In this document: one piece after another, positions 1 through 6,838 of the stretch
Numbering within the stretch: position 1 is the stretch's first letter
Layout of the letters: every line of letters begins with the position of its first letter
DNA from: Thermoanaerobaculia bacterium
GTDB taxonomy: Bacteria; Acidobacteriota; Thermoanaerobaculia; UBA5066
Assembly: GCA_023717585.1 (NCBI GenBank)
Contig: JAMQPJ010000425.1
Coordinates: forward strand, 1-9,130
Direction: 5' to 3'
Length of the DNA stretch: 9,130 bases
Program-made: the position numbers and the translations under genes
Notes under the pieces: model-generated
Told to the model about the DNA's origin: nothing
Seen by the model: only the letters and a program-made list of their open reading frames with translations
Database searches by the model: none

Positions 1-329
1 GTGGGCACGAGGGCGAGGACGTAGAGCACCCAGGTCAGGCGCCACGCCGCGGCGACGGACACCTCGCCCGTGACGAGCGGCCTGTCGGGCTTGTTGACGC
101 GGTCCACCTCGATGTCCGTGATCTGGTTGAGGACGTTCGAGGCCGCGTTGAGGAGCGATGCGCAGAGCGCCCCGAGCGCGACGATTCCGAGCAGCTCCGG
201 CGTGACGCGCCGGGCGGGGTCCGGATTGTGCACGCTTCCGAAGGCGCAGACGGCGCCCGAGAGAATGCCGAGGAGAGGCGGCAGGAGCGTGAACGGGCGA
301 GAGAGGCGCGCCGCGAGTCGAAGGTTCAC
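1..329 (-). CDS. UbiA-family prenyltransferase, N-terminal part (cut by window edge)
   Basis: About 109 residues are visible of an integral-membrane prenyltransferase that would transfer a prenyl group from prenyl diphosphate to an aromatic or lipid acceptor. A hydrophobic first helix (about residues 12-30) and a second (about 46-66) lead into the first aspartate-rich motif: N68-Q-x-x-D72-x-x-x-D76, then N79-K-P and R83-P-L, the Mg-diphosphate binding signature of UbiA enzymes. The NQ..D...D...NKP..PL..GE.S pattern looks closer to homogentisate phytyl/prenyltransferases (VTE2/HPT) than to MenA or UbiA proper; digeranylgeranylglyceryl-phosphate synthase-like enzymes are the main alternative. 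The start is GTG at 329, overlapping the stop of the upstream kinase gene by 4 nt (GTGA), with a G-rich stretch about 7 nt upstream as a possible ribosome site. The overlap implies translational coupling to that kinase. The second aspartate motif and the C-terminus lie outside the window, so acceptor class cannot be decided. Confidence 0.88.
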   Translation of the reverse strand, partial: MNLRLAARLSRPFTLLPPLLGILSGAVCAFGSVHNPDPARRVTPELLGIVALGALCASLLNAASNVLNQITDIEVDRVNKPDRPLVTGEVSVAAAWRLTWVLYVLALVP

Positions 330-1666
330 GAGACGGCCCCCGCGGCCGCGAGAAAGACGGGAGCGGCGACGGCTCCCGCAGACGTGTTCAGGAAGTTCAG
401 GACGTGGCCGTTCGAGACCCGCCAGGGAGCCCCGTCCCGCCCGAGAAAGCTCTCGAGGACGTTGCCGAGGCAGGCCGCGAGCACCACGGCGACGGCGCCG
501 CTCCCCGCGAGAAGCGTCGTCGCGAAACCCGCAGCGGCGAGGACCGCGGCCGCCGCGAGGCCGGCCAGCGTGCCCGCGACGGAGACGGCGCCGTCCGTGC
601 CTGGCGGCACGCGGCGGAAATCGGGCAGAAGGACCGTCGGCGAAGCGATCGCCTGACCGATCTCGGTTCCGACCGTGTCCATGAGCGCCGTCGCGAGCGC
701 CGCCGCGGCGGCGAGGCGGAAAACGTCGCCGTTCGTCCCCAGCCCCGCGACGAGAGCGCAGAACGCGGCCACCGAGACGTTCGCGAGGACGTTCGCCGCG
801 CCCCGCCGCCCGCCCTCCTCCTCCGCCTTCCCCATCGCCTCCTTGCGCGCCTTGCAAAAGCGTGTGGCGATCGTCCCGACGCCGAAGAAGACCCAGAGCG
901 AAAGATAGAGAGGCGCGCCGCCGAACGCGAGGATGACCGTCCCGAGAAGCGCGCCGGCCAGCGCGCCCGAGGGGCGGACGAGGCGGAGAGACAGGCCGAT
1001 CCCGGAGGCGACGACGTTGATCGTGAGCGCGAGGAGAGCGCCGCGGGCCGCGCCGGCCCCGAGGGCGTCCGCCCAGCCTCCGCGCGTCCAGAGCAGACAC
1101 GCGAGAACGGCGGCTCCCACGAGCGGCGGCAGAACGTTGTCGTCCAGCTCGGACGGAAGGCTCTCGATGGCCGCGCCCGCGAGCGCTCCCGCGAAGAGAC
1201 AGATCAGCTCGGAGGGAGAGGGAATCCGCGACGAGAGAACCCCAAAGAGGAACGACGCTCCGAGAAAACCGAAGAAAAGATAGCCAAAGAATCCAGAAAA
1301 GGATTTCTGAGAATTCCAGGGAAGCCTCGGCCCGCCGAGCGTCATTCCACAAATCGAAGCGAATCCGTCTCCGAATGCCAGGTACCCCCATCCGGCAGCG
1401 GCGACAGGGAGATTTCTGCGAAAGAGGAGAAGAAGGAAGAGCACCGTGAGCGGATAGAGCGCAATCCCAAGCGAGAACCCTCTCTCCCCCTCTTCCCTTC
1501 TAAGAAAATACGGCGTCGCCCTCGGCAACACGAACACATTGAAAAGACAGGCGAATCCCGCCGCAGCCAGAGCCGTCCCCCACGAAAGCTCTGGCAGGAG
1601 CAGCGCGAAGCCCGCCATCCCGATGTGCAGCGCCTTTCGCGCCGCTTCGGCGCCGGTCAGCGTCAT
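326..1666 (-). CDS. Fused prenol kinase (VTE5/dolichol kinase-like) + DUF92 (VTE6-like) membrane protein
   Basis: This 446-residue polytopic membrane protein has two recognisable halves. Residues 1-195 look like the phytol/dolichol kinase (SEC59/VTE5, CTP-transferase-like) family: R10-K11..H14, GDG at 99-101 followed by G107, K121-S122..G125, and E168 with D176-N177. Residues about 230-446 look like DUF92, the family of plant VTE6: GRR at 286-288, VLAN 293-296, D330-T331, E335..G337, GTDG 356-359, S362..G365, E405-S406..G409, and N419/N424/N427. In plants VTE5 uses CTP to make phytyl phosphate and VTE6 makes phytyl diphosphate. Joining both suggests one protein that converts a free prenol to its diphosphate; that is inference. 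The ATG at 1666 overlaps the rmlD stop (ATGA), and the stop overlaps the UbiA gene start. The 5' third is less GC-rich than its surroundings. Substrate (phytol, geranylgeraniol, polyprenol) is not readable from sequence; the kinase-like half could also be a cytidylyltransferase relative. Confidence 0.88.
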   Translation of the reverse strand: MTLTGAEAARKALHIGMAGFALLLPELSWGTALAAAGFACLFNVFVLPRATPYFLRREEGERGFSLGIALYPLTVLFLLLLFRRNLPVAAAGWGYLAFGDGFASICGMTLGGPRLPWNSQKSFSGFFGYLFFGFLGASFLFGVLSSRIPSPSELICLFAGALAGAAIESLPSELDDNVLPPLVGAAVLACLLWTRGGWADALGAGAARGALLALTINVVASGIGLSLRLVRPSGALAGALLGTVILAFGGAPLYLSLWVFFGVGTIATRFCKARKEAMGKAEEEGGRRGAANVLANVSVAAFCALVAGLGTNGDVFRLAAAAALATALMDTVGTEIGQAIASPTVLLPDFRRVPPGTDGAVSVAGTLAGLAAAAVLAAAGFATTLLAGSGAVAVVLAACLGNVLESFLGRDGAPWRVSNGHVLNFLNTSAGAVAAPVFLAAAGAVS

Positions 1667-2520
1667 GAAGCGGGTCGCGCGGGCGCGGCGGCGCGGCGGT
1701 CGGCGAGATAGTCGCAGAGGGCCTCACGCCAGGAACGGGGCACGCCGCCTGTGAGGCGCTCGTAAAGCGACGTGTCGAGGACCGACCAGGGGGGACGCCG
1801 CGCCGGCCTCGGGAACGCCGACGTCGGGACCGGGCGCACGAGGACATCGGTGCGCCCCTCGCGCGCGAGAGCCTCCGAGGCGAGCTCGAACCAGGTGGCG
1901 TCGCCCGCGTTCGCGAAATGGACGACCCCGGTGACGCGCCTGTCGACGAGCCGCCTGATCCCTGCCGCGAGGTCGGCTGCGAACGTGGGGCGGGAGACCT
2001 GGTCGTTCACGACCGAGAGATCCCGCGCGCCGCCTTCGACTCTCTTCAGGATCGTGTCCACGAAGTTCACGCCGCCCATGCCGAAAACCCACGAGGTCCT
2101 CACGACGAGCACCTCCAGGCCTTCCTCGAACGCACGACGTTCCCCCATGAGCTTGGCGCGGCCGTACGCGTTGACCGGGTCCACGGGGTCGTCCTCCCGG
2201 TAAGGCCGGATCCCCTTGCCCGAGAAGACGTAATCCGTCGAGGCGTGCACGAGCGTCGCGTCGAGCTTGCGGCAGTGCGCCGCGAGCGCTCCGACGGCGA
2301 CGAAATTCACGAGCACGTGGTGCGGGTCGGACTCGGCGGCGTCGACCCGCGTGTCGGCGGCGGCGTTCAGGACGAGGCGTGTTTCCGGGCCGAGGGCCGC
2401 GCGCAGGGCCGCTCCGTCCGTGATGTCGAGCGCCGCCCGGGTGAAACGTTCGGCCTCCGGGAACTCACGTCCGAGAGCCCGCCCGAGCATTCCGCCGGCA
2501 CCGAGGATGACCGTCTGCAC
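1663..2520 (-). CDS. rfbD: dTDP-4-dehydrorhamnose reductase (RmlD/RfbD-like)
   Basis: This 285-residue cytosolic extended short-chain dehydrogenase/reductase belongs to the RmlD family, which catalyses the last step of dTDP-L-rhamnose synthesis, the NAD(P)H reduction of dTDP-4-dehydrorhamnose. An N-terminal Rossmann glycine motif (GAGGMLG, 7-13) is followed by the N52-A-A-A-D-T-R-V-D segment, an STDYVF stretch (94-99) carrying the active-site Ser/Thr, the catalytic pair Y119...K123, and a C-terminal RP..S.LDT substrate-site motif (about 242-250). Length is normal for the family. The start is GTG at 2520; no convincing Shine-Dalgarno sequence precedes it, and a short palindrome covers the start codon. 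The stop overlaps the next gene start by 4 nt. No rmlA, rmlB or rmlC is in the window, so this is an isolated member; a related SDR role (for example another NDP-sugar reductase) is possible. Confidence 0.9.
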   Translation of the reverse strand: MQTVILGAGGMLGRALGREFPEAERFTRAALDITDGAALRAALGPETRLVLNAAADTRVDAAESDPHHVLVNFVAVGALAAHCRKLDATLVHASTDYVFSGKGIRPYREDDPVDPVNAYGRAKLMGERRAFEEGLEVLVVRTSWVFGMGGVNFVDTILKRVEGGARDLSVVNDQVSRPTFAADLAAGIRRLVDRRVTGVVHFANAGDATWFELASEALAREGRTDVLVRPVPTSAFPRPARRPPWSVLDTSLYERLTGGVPRSWREALCDYLADRRAAAPARPAS

Positions 2521-2528
2521 GAGTGCAG
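2515..2528. repeat. Short inverted repeat across the rmlD start codon
   Basis: CTGCAC-GA-GTGCAG on the plus strand. In the rmlD mRNA it can fold into a 5-bp stem with a 4-nt loop that includes the first base of the GTG start, with no ribosome site in front. It could dampen independent initiation, making rmlD depend on ribosomes finishing the upstream secreted-protein gene 33 nt away. It may be chance. Confidence 0.35.
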
Positions 2529-2553
2529 AAGTCTACACGGCGGAGTGCGTCGG

Positions 2554-3864
2554 CTACTTGCGCAACGGCACGGCGAAGGGGTCGTTCGTGCCGGGCGTCG
2601 TGTTCCCGTCCACGACGTAGGCCGTTCCGGCGATCGAGCAGCCCGCGGTCACGTTCCTGACGAGAACGGATGCTGCGTGGACGTCGCCCGAGATTCCGTA
2701 CGTGTCCTTGAGGCGGTTCTTCTGGATCATCGTGCGCGGCGGGACGGTGAAGGTCTTCGTGCCGCCGAGCACGTTTCCGCCGGCATCGTGCAATTCCGAC
2801 TGAATGGCGCACGGTGTCAACGAGGGATTGACGAGCACGAGGTTCGTCCGCGCGGATGCGTCCTCGCGCACGGCGACGAACCAGCCGGTCTCTCCGGTGG
2901 CGAGGGCCAGGGCGGGCGTCGCGCCCGCGGACACGTCGACGCCCTCGGTGAACTGCCCGAAGGAGCCCACGCCCCCGGACGTCGTCGTCGTCGCGGTGCG
3001 CGCGCCGATGAGGAGCCGGCCCGTGGACTGCACGAGGACCGCTCCGTAATCCGAAGAAACCGAGAAGAGCGTGGCCAGGACGTCCGGGAACTCGCGCGAC
3101 CCGGACGGGTCGATGCGCTGCGGGCCGGACGCGGGCTGGACTGCCGGGAGGTTCTGCTCGCCGTCGCTCCCGTGCCCCAGATACTGAATGACGAACTGGC
3201 CCTCCGACGCTTCCACGTTCGTGACCGAAAGGTCGCTCATGAACCCGCCCGCCCGCGCGACCGACGGCACCACGTACGTGTAGGGATAGTTGACCGCCAC
3301 GCGGGCGACGTTCAGCCGCAGCGTGCCGCCCTTCGAGGGCTCGAAGGCGCCCGTAAACGAGTTCGGCTGGCCGATGCCGCCGACGGCGATCGTGTAGGTC
3401 GTGCCCGCGACCAGGTTCAGCGTGACCGAAGACTGGAGAGACCCGGGGGCGTCGTCGGGATTGAAACCGTTCTGCCGGCAGATTCCCGAGACGGCGCCGA
3501 GCGAACCGCAGGACCCGGTGTACAGGCCGAGAATCGTGTCGTAGTCGGAAGCCGGCGTCGTTCCGAGCGTGTCGATGCGGTAGGTGGCCGAGACGGCGGG
3601 CGTGAACGAGAACCACGCGAGACGCGAGGGCGGCGCCTGTCCGCCGGTCGAGAGCTGTCCTTTCACGTAACACGGAAAAACAGGGGGGGTTCCGTCATCC
3701 TCGGCGGCCCGGGTGTCCACCCCCGCGGACGTCCACGGCAGGGCCTCCGGGTCGACGACGAGAGCGTCGTGGCAAGCCCGGCCGCTCGCCGCCGCCTCGC
3801 CCCGCAGCACGAAAACGGGGAAAAGGAGGGCAAGAAGGACCAAACGGGCCGAAAAATGCCTCAC
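2554..3864 (-). CDS. Secreted two-region protein of unknown function
   Basis: No specific function is recognised. From the GTG at 3864 the product has 436 residues, with a clear signal peptide: R2, H3 and R7, a hydrophobic core LVLLALLFPVFVL (8-20), then RGEAAA with likely cleavage near residue 26. Residues about 80-165 resemble beta-rich PPC-like bacterial extracellular domains (FSF.P..SATYRIDT, YDTILGLYTGSC, then AGTTYTIAVGGIG). Residues about 195-436 are a second beta-rich region with repeated N-terminal-type phrases (SDLSVTN, TNLVLVN) and the ending NTTPGTNDPFAVP, which I recall from many secreted Acidobacteriota proteins. Six cysteines (31, 65, 119, 129, 352, 409) would permit disulfides. 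Asp/Gly/Thr richness and absence of catalytic motifs suggest a binding or surface protein. An in-frame TTG at 3915 overlaps the lptD stop (TTGA) behind a GGGGAG ribosome site, but gives an acidic 17-residue extension before the signal peptide, so GTG is preferred with reservation. Confidence 0.8.
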   Translation of the reverse strand: MRHFSARLVLLALLFPVFVLRGEAAASGRACHDALVVDPEALPWTSAGVDTRAAEDDGTPPVFPCYVKGQLSTGGQAPPSRLAWFSFTPAVSATYRIDTLGTTPASDYDTILGLYTGSCGSLGAVSGICRQNGFNPDDAPGSLQSSVTLNLVAGTTYTIAVGGIGQPNSFTGAFEPSKGGTLRLNVARVAVNYPYTYVVPSVARAGGFMSDLSVTNVEASEGQFVIQYLGHGSDGEQNLPAVQPASGPQRIDPSGSREFPDVLATLFSVSSDYGAVLVQSTGRLLIGARTATTTTSGGVGSFGQFTEGVDVSAGATPALALATGETGWFVAVREDASARTNLVLVNPSLTPCAIQSELHDAGGNVLGGTKTFTVPPRTMIQKNRLKDTYGISGDVHAASVLVRNVTAGCSIAGTAYVVDGNTTPGTNDPFAVPLRK

Positions 3865-3911
3865 GGAGGAAGTGTCGGGAACGGACGGAATCTCTCTCCC
3901 TGCGTCCTGGA

Positions 3912-6194
3912 TCAAGGCAGGCTCCCCGTGAAATCCAGAAAACTGCCGACGTTTTTCAAGGTCAGCGCCACGCGGAAGTCCCGCGACGGCACGTCTCCGG
4001 TGCGCAGATCCCGGTACTCCGCGAGGATCTTGAAGCACGCCGCTTGGAGGGTCAGGAGCGTGCGGGACTCGAGCATGCGCCCTTTGGACAGGTCGTAGTT
4101 CGCTTCCACGTCGAACCGGAGCCGCTTCGGGAGGATCGGCACCCCGCCCGAGATCCGGAGCTGGGCAGACGCGCCGGGGTCGACCCCGGGGGGCAGCACG
4201 ACCGGGTGGCTGTCGAAGAGCGACAGCGCGAGCGAGCGCTCGGCTGCCGACATCACGGCAGTCACGCTCGCCGAGGTGACCTGATTCGCGTGGGAATCCC
4301 ACGTCGTCCGTACGTCGAGGTTCAGCGAGGAGGTGGCGTTGACCCGCAGGATGAAAGACCACGGAGAGCTGCGCTGCGCGTTCGGCACAGGCCCGCGGGC
4401 CGTGCCCTCGCCCGGGAGCCTCAGGAAGTACTCGCGCGCCACCTCGAACGACGCGACCTCGCGCGAGCCTCCCTGGTTTCCCTTGGCGAGAAGGTGCTGG
4501 AGGAGCGAGTACCGGATCACGTTCGTCGGGAGCAGGGAATCGATCTCGTCGAAAAGAGGCGTCGCCGCGAAATCGTCGCGGCCCGCGAGATACTCCCACG
4601 TGACACGCGGTTCGATCACGTGCTTGAACTTCGTGAACCGGCCGAGCTTGCCCTCGAGGAGGCGCGAGAACGACGGGCCCGTCAGCGACAGGCTCGTCGA
4701 GAGCGCCTCGCGGTTGTAGCGTTCGTCGGTGAGCGCCGTCTGGTCCGGCGAAAGGGACTTCCCGTACGACGTGAGCCGCACGCCCGCCGTGCCTTCCAGC
4801 GACAGCCACGGGAAGAGAGAGAGCGGAACGTTCACCTTCGGAAAGAGGTCGAAGCGGTCGTACGCGCCGGACGGAAGGCCCTCGCCGCGGTTCGTGCGCA
4901 GGACGCCCCCCTGTGCCGACGCTTCCACGAAGACCGCCTGCCCGAAGAACGGCGTGGGGCGCAGGCCGACCTCGACCGTCGGCAGGCGCTCGCTCACGAT
5001 GGAGGAGGAACCGTAGCCGAGGGCTTCCTCGCGCGAGACGCGGAGGTTGACGGAGACGGGATCCGGGCTCCAGGTGAGGAAGCCCTCGCTCTTCAGCGAG
5101 CGCGTCGACACGAGGCTGAAGTTGCGATTGAAGTCCTGGAAGAACGTCGGGTCCGAGAAGTTGATCCAGGTGGCGACGCCGCGCAGTTTGGGCCCGAGGT
5201 CGTCCGAGACGAGCGTGCCCAGCGTCTGCCAGCGCCACGTGTCGACCGTCGGATCCTGAATCGTGTAGTACGTGCCTTCGAAACGCGTCCCCGCGGACGG
5301 CCGCGCCCGGAGCTCCGCGCCGAGGCCGTAGTATTTCTTCGTGTAGAAATCTCCCGAGAACGTCGCGTCCGCCGAGCGCGAAATCGCCCAGTAATACGAC
5401 ATCCCGAGATAGCCGCCGCGGTTCGAGTTGTACCCGAGGCCCGGAATCAGAAAACCCGAAGCGCGGTCCCGGAGCGCCGGCCAGATGAGATAGGGCGTCC
5501 AGAGGAGCGGGACGCCTCCCATCGAGAACGTCACGCCCTTGAGGCGCGCGAAGTCCTCGAGCGTCACGCGGCCGCTCCTGACCCTGAATTTCCAGGACGG
5601 CTCCTGACCCTCGCAGACCTCGCACGACGTCACCATTCCGTCTGTGAGCGTGAACGTGCGCGGTCCGACCTTCGCGAGCGTCGCGCCCTTCAGATGAAGG
5701 CCCCCTTCGAGGTCGATCCGTCCATCCGTGAGAACGCCCGTCTTCTCGATGAGGTCGAGCTCGAGGAGCGCGCCCTGCATGCGCGAGGCGCCCTGTTCGA
5801 ACGTGACGTCGCCTTCGGCGACGACGGTCTTCTTCCTGAGGCTGCCGTGCACGCTCCGCGCCGTCAGCTTCACGTCCTGATATTCGATCGTGACGAACCT
5901 GCCGGGCGGCGCGTCCGCGGTGAAGAGATCCTCTTCCACGATCGTCTGCTTGCCCTGCGGTCCGCCCGGCTCTCCCTTGTCGATGGCGATGCGGATCGTC
6001 CCGCCTTTGTCGGGCAGGCGGAATTTCGGCTCCCAGCCGCCTCTCTCCCTGAAGCGCGACGAGAAAGGATCGGTGTCGAAGGAGGATTGGGAGAAAGAAA
6101 GACTTGCTCCCGTGCAGACGGCCAGAACGGCCCACACGAGGAGATGGCGAAGCAGCGGAACCTCAGACCCGCATTTCCGGCACGTCGCCCGCAA
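3912..6194 (-). CDS. lptD: LPS-assembly outer-membrane protein LptD (OstA/Imp)
   Basis: About 760 residues, normal for LptD, the outer-membrane barrel that with the lipoprotein LptE inserts lipopolysaccharide into the outer leaflet. A hydrophobic export segment (LLVWAVLAVCTGASLSF, 18-34) precedes an OstA/LptA-like beta-jellyroll (about 65-185: VVAEGDVTFEQG, LTDGRIDLEGGLHLKG). The LptD hallmark stretch follows: C191-x-x-C194, W201, PYLIWP at 234-239, R244..SGFL.P (247-251), YYWA at 267-270 and repeated aromatic beta-strands to the end, finishing LKNVGSFLDF. The start is unsettled. The TTG at 6194 overlaps scoB by 32 nt and gives an n-region with an odd CRKC. A CTG at 6155 sits 5 nt after a good GAGG and would give a compact MLRHLLVW signal peptide. 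A GTG at 6137 lacks basic residues. It follows the CoA-transferase genes, an unusual place for lptD, which in Proteobacteria usually sits by surA/pdxA. No LptE gene is in the window. Confidence 0.93.
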   Translation of the reverse strand: MRATCRKCGSEVPLLRHLLVWAVLAVCTGASLSFSQSSFDTDPFSSRFRERGGWEPKFRLPDKGGTIRIAIDKGEPGGPQGKQTIVEEDLFTADAPPGRFVTIEYQDVKLTARSVHGSLRKKTVVAEGDVTFEQGASRMQGALLELDLIEKTGVLTDGRIDLEGGLHLKGATLAKVGPRTFTLTDGMVTSCEVCEGQEPSWKFRVRSGRVTLEDFARLKGVTFSMGGVPLLWTPYLIWPALRDRASGFLIPGLGYNSNRGGYLGMSYYWAISRSADATFSGDFYTKKYYGLGAELRARPSAGTRFEGTYYTIQDPTVDTWRWQTLGTLVSDDLGPKLRGVATWINFSDPTFFQDFNRNFSLVSTRSLKSEGFLTWSPDPVSVNLRVSREEALGYGSSSIVSERLPTVEVGLRPTPFFGQAVFVEASAQGGVLRTNRGEGLPSGAYDRFDLFPKVNVPLSLFPWLSLEGTAGVRLTSYGKSLSPDQTALTDERYNREALSTSLSLTGPSFSRLLEGKLGRFTKFKHVIEPRVTWEYLAGRDDFAATPLFDEIDSLLPTNVIRYSLLQHLLAKGNQGGSREVASFEVAREYFLRLPGEGTARGPVPNAQRSSPWSFILRVNATSSLNLDVRTTWDSHANQVTSASVTAVMSAAERSLALSLFDSHPVVLPPGVDPGASAQLRISGGVPILPKRLRFDVEANYDLSKGRMLESRTLLTLQAACFKILAEYRDLRTGDVPSRDFRVALTLKNVGSFLDFTGSLP

Positions 6195-6825
6195 CTTCGA
6201 GCGGCGGCTCGGTGGCGGCGCGGATCTCGTCCACGGACACGCCGGGCGCGCGCTCGACGAGAACGAGGCCTCCGCCCTTCTTCACGTCCAGGACGGCGAG
6301 GTCGGTGACGATCCGGTGGACGCAGCCTTTCCCCGTGAGAGGAAGCGTGCAGCGGTTCAGGATTTTCTTCTCGCCGTTCTTCGCGACGTGCTCCATCGTG
6401 ACGACGATGCGCTTCGCGGCCGCGACGAGGTCCATCGCGCCGCCCATCCCCTTGACGAGCTTTCCCGGGATCATCCAGTTCGCGATGGAGCCTTCGGCGT
6501 CGACCTGCATCGCGCCCAGAATGCAGAGGTCGATGTGGCCGCCCCGGATCATCGCGAAGGAGTCCGCCGACGAGAAGAACGCGGCGCCGGGAATGACGGT
6601 GACCGTCTCCTTGCCCGCGTTGATGAGGTCGGCGTCGACCTCGTCTTCGCCGGGATAGGGCCCCATGCCGAGGATGCCGTTCTCGGACTGGAGGATGACC
6701 TCCATGCCCTTCGGGATGAAGTTCGAGACGAGCGTCGGCATGCCGATCCCGAGGTTCACGTACATCCCGTCGGCGAGCTCGCGGGCCGCGCGCCGGACGA
6801 TGCCGTCCCGGTCCAGCTTCGCCAT
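6163..6825 (-). CDS. scoB: 3-oxoacid CoA-transferase subunit B
   Basis: This 220-residue subunit carries the catalytic glutamate of the class I CoA-transferase that moves CoA between succinyl-CoA (or acetyl-CoA) and acetoacetate. Visible family motifs: NLGIGMPTLV (24-33), S47-E48-N49-G50 with E48 the expected CoA-thioester nucleophile, then LINAGKETVT, FAMIRGGHIDL, LGAMQV, ANWMIPGK, KGMGGAMDLV and a late CTLPLTG. These resemble bacterial SCOT (ScoB) more than E. coli AtoA, though substrate preference is not certain from sequence. The ATG at 6825 lies 11 nt after the subunit A stop and has a strong GAGGGG ribosome site 7 nt upstream. Adjacent subunit A and thiolase complete the module. The 3' end overlaps the proposed lptD start. 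Confidence 0.95.
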   Translation of the reverse strand: MAKLDRDGIVRRAARELADGMYVNLGIGMPTLVSNFIPKGMEVILQSENGILGMGPYPGEDEVDADLINAGKETVTVIPGAAFFSSADSFAMIRGGHIDLCILGAMQVDAEGSIANWMIPGKLVKGMGGAMDLVAAAKRIVVTMEHVAKNGEKKILNRCTLPLTGKGCVHRIVTDLAVLDVKKGGGLVLVERAPGVSVDEIRAATEPPLEVAGDVPEMRV

Positions 6826-6832
6826 CCTCGTC

Positions 6833-6838
6833 CCCCTC
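6833..6838 (-). promoter_or_regulatory. Shine-Dalgarno site of scoB
   Basis: On the minus strand GAGGGG overlaps the scoA stop codon and lies 7 nt before the scoB ATG at 6825. It is the clearest ribosome site in the window, fixes that start, and fits balanced expression of the two CoA-transferase subunits by coupling. Confidence 0.6.

Noticed and set aside
404..1711. A 435-codon plus-strand frame opposite the prenol-kinase fusion
   Set aside because: It is an Arg/Glu-rich shadow without domain features, whereas the minus strand encodes two conserved membrane domains.
2554..6135. A single 1193-codon minus-strand frame that would fuse an lptD-region protein to the secreted protein
   Set aside because: Upstream of about 3915 this frame is Arg-rich shadow of lptD. 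The real protein begins at the signal peptide near 3864, and lptD lies in another frame with full family motifs.
6180..6194. CRKC at the start of LptD as a zinc ribbon
   Set aside because: It exists only if TTG at 6194 is the start, has no second cysteine pair in the right spacing, and overlaps the scoB coding end.
1918..6308. Very long plus-strand open frames (726 and 754 codons) opposite the secreted-protein and lptD genes
   Set aside because: Their translations are low-complexity Arg/Glu/Gly/Ala-rich with no recognisable domain, and they lie antisense to genes with clear motifs. Open antisense frames are expected in very GC-rich DNA.
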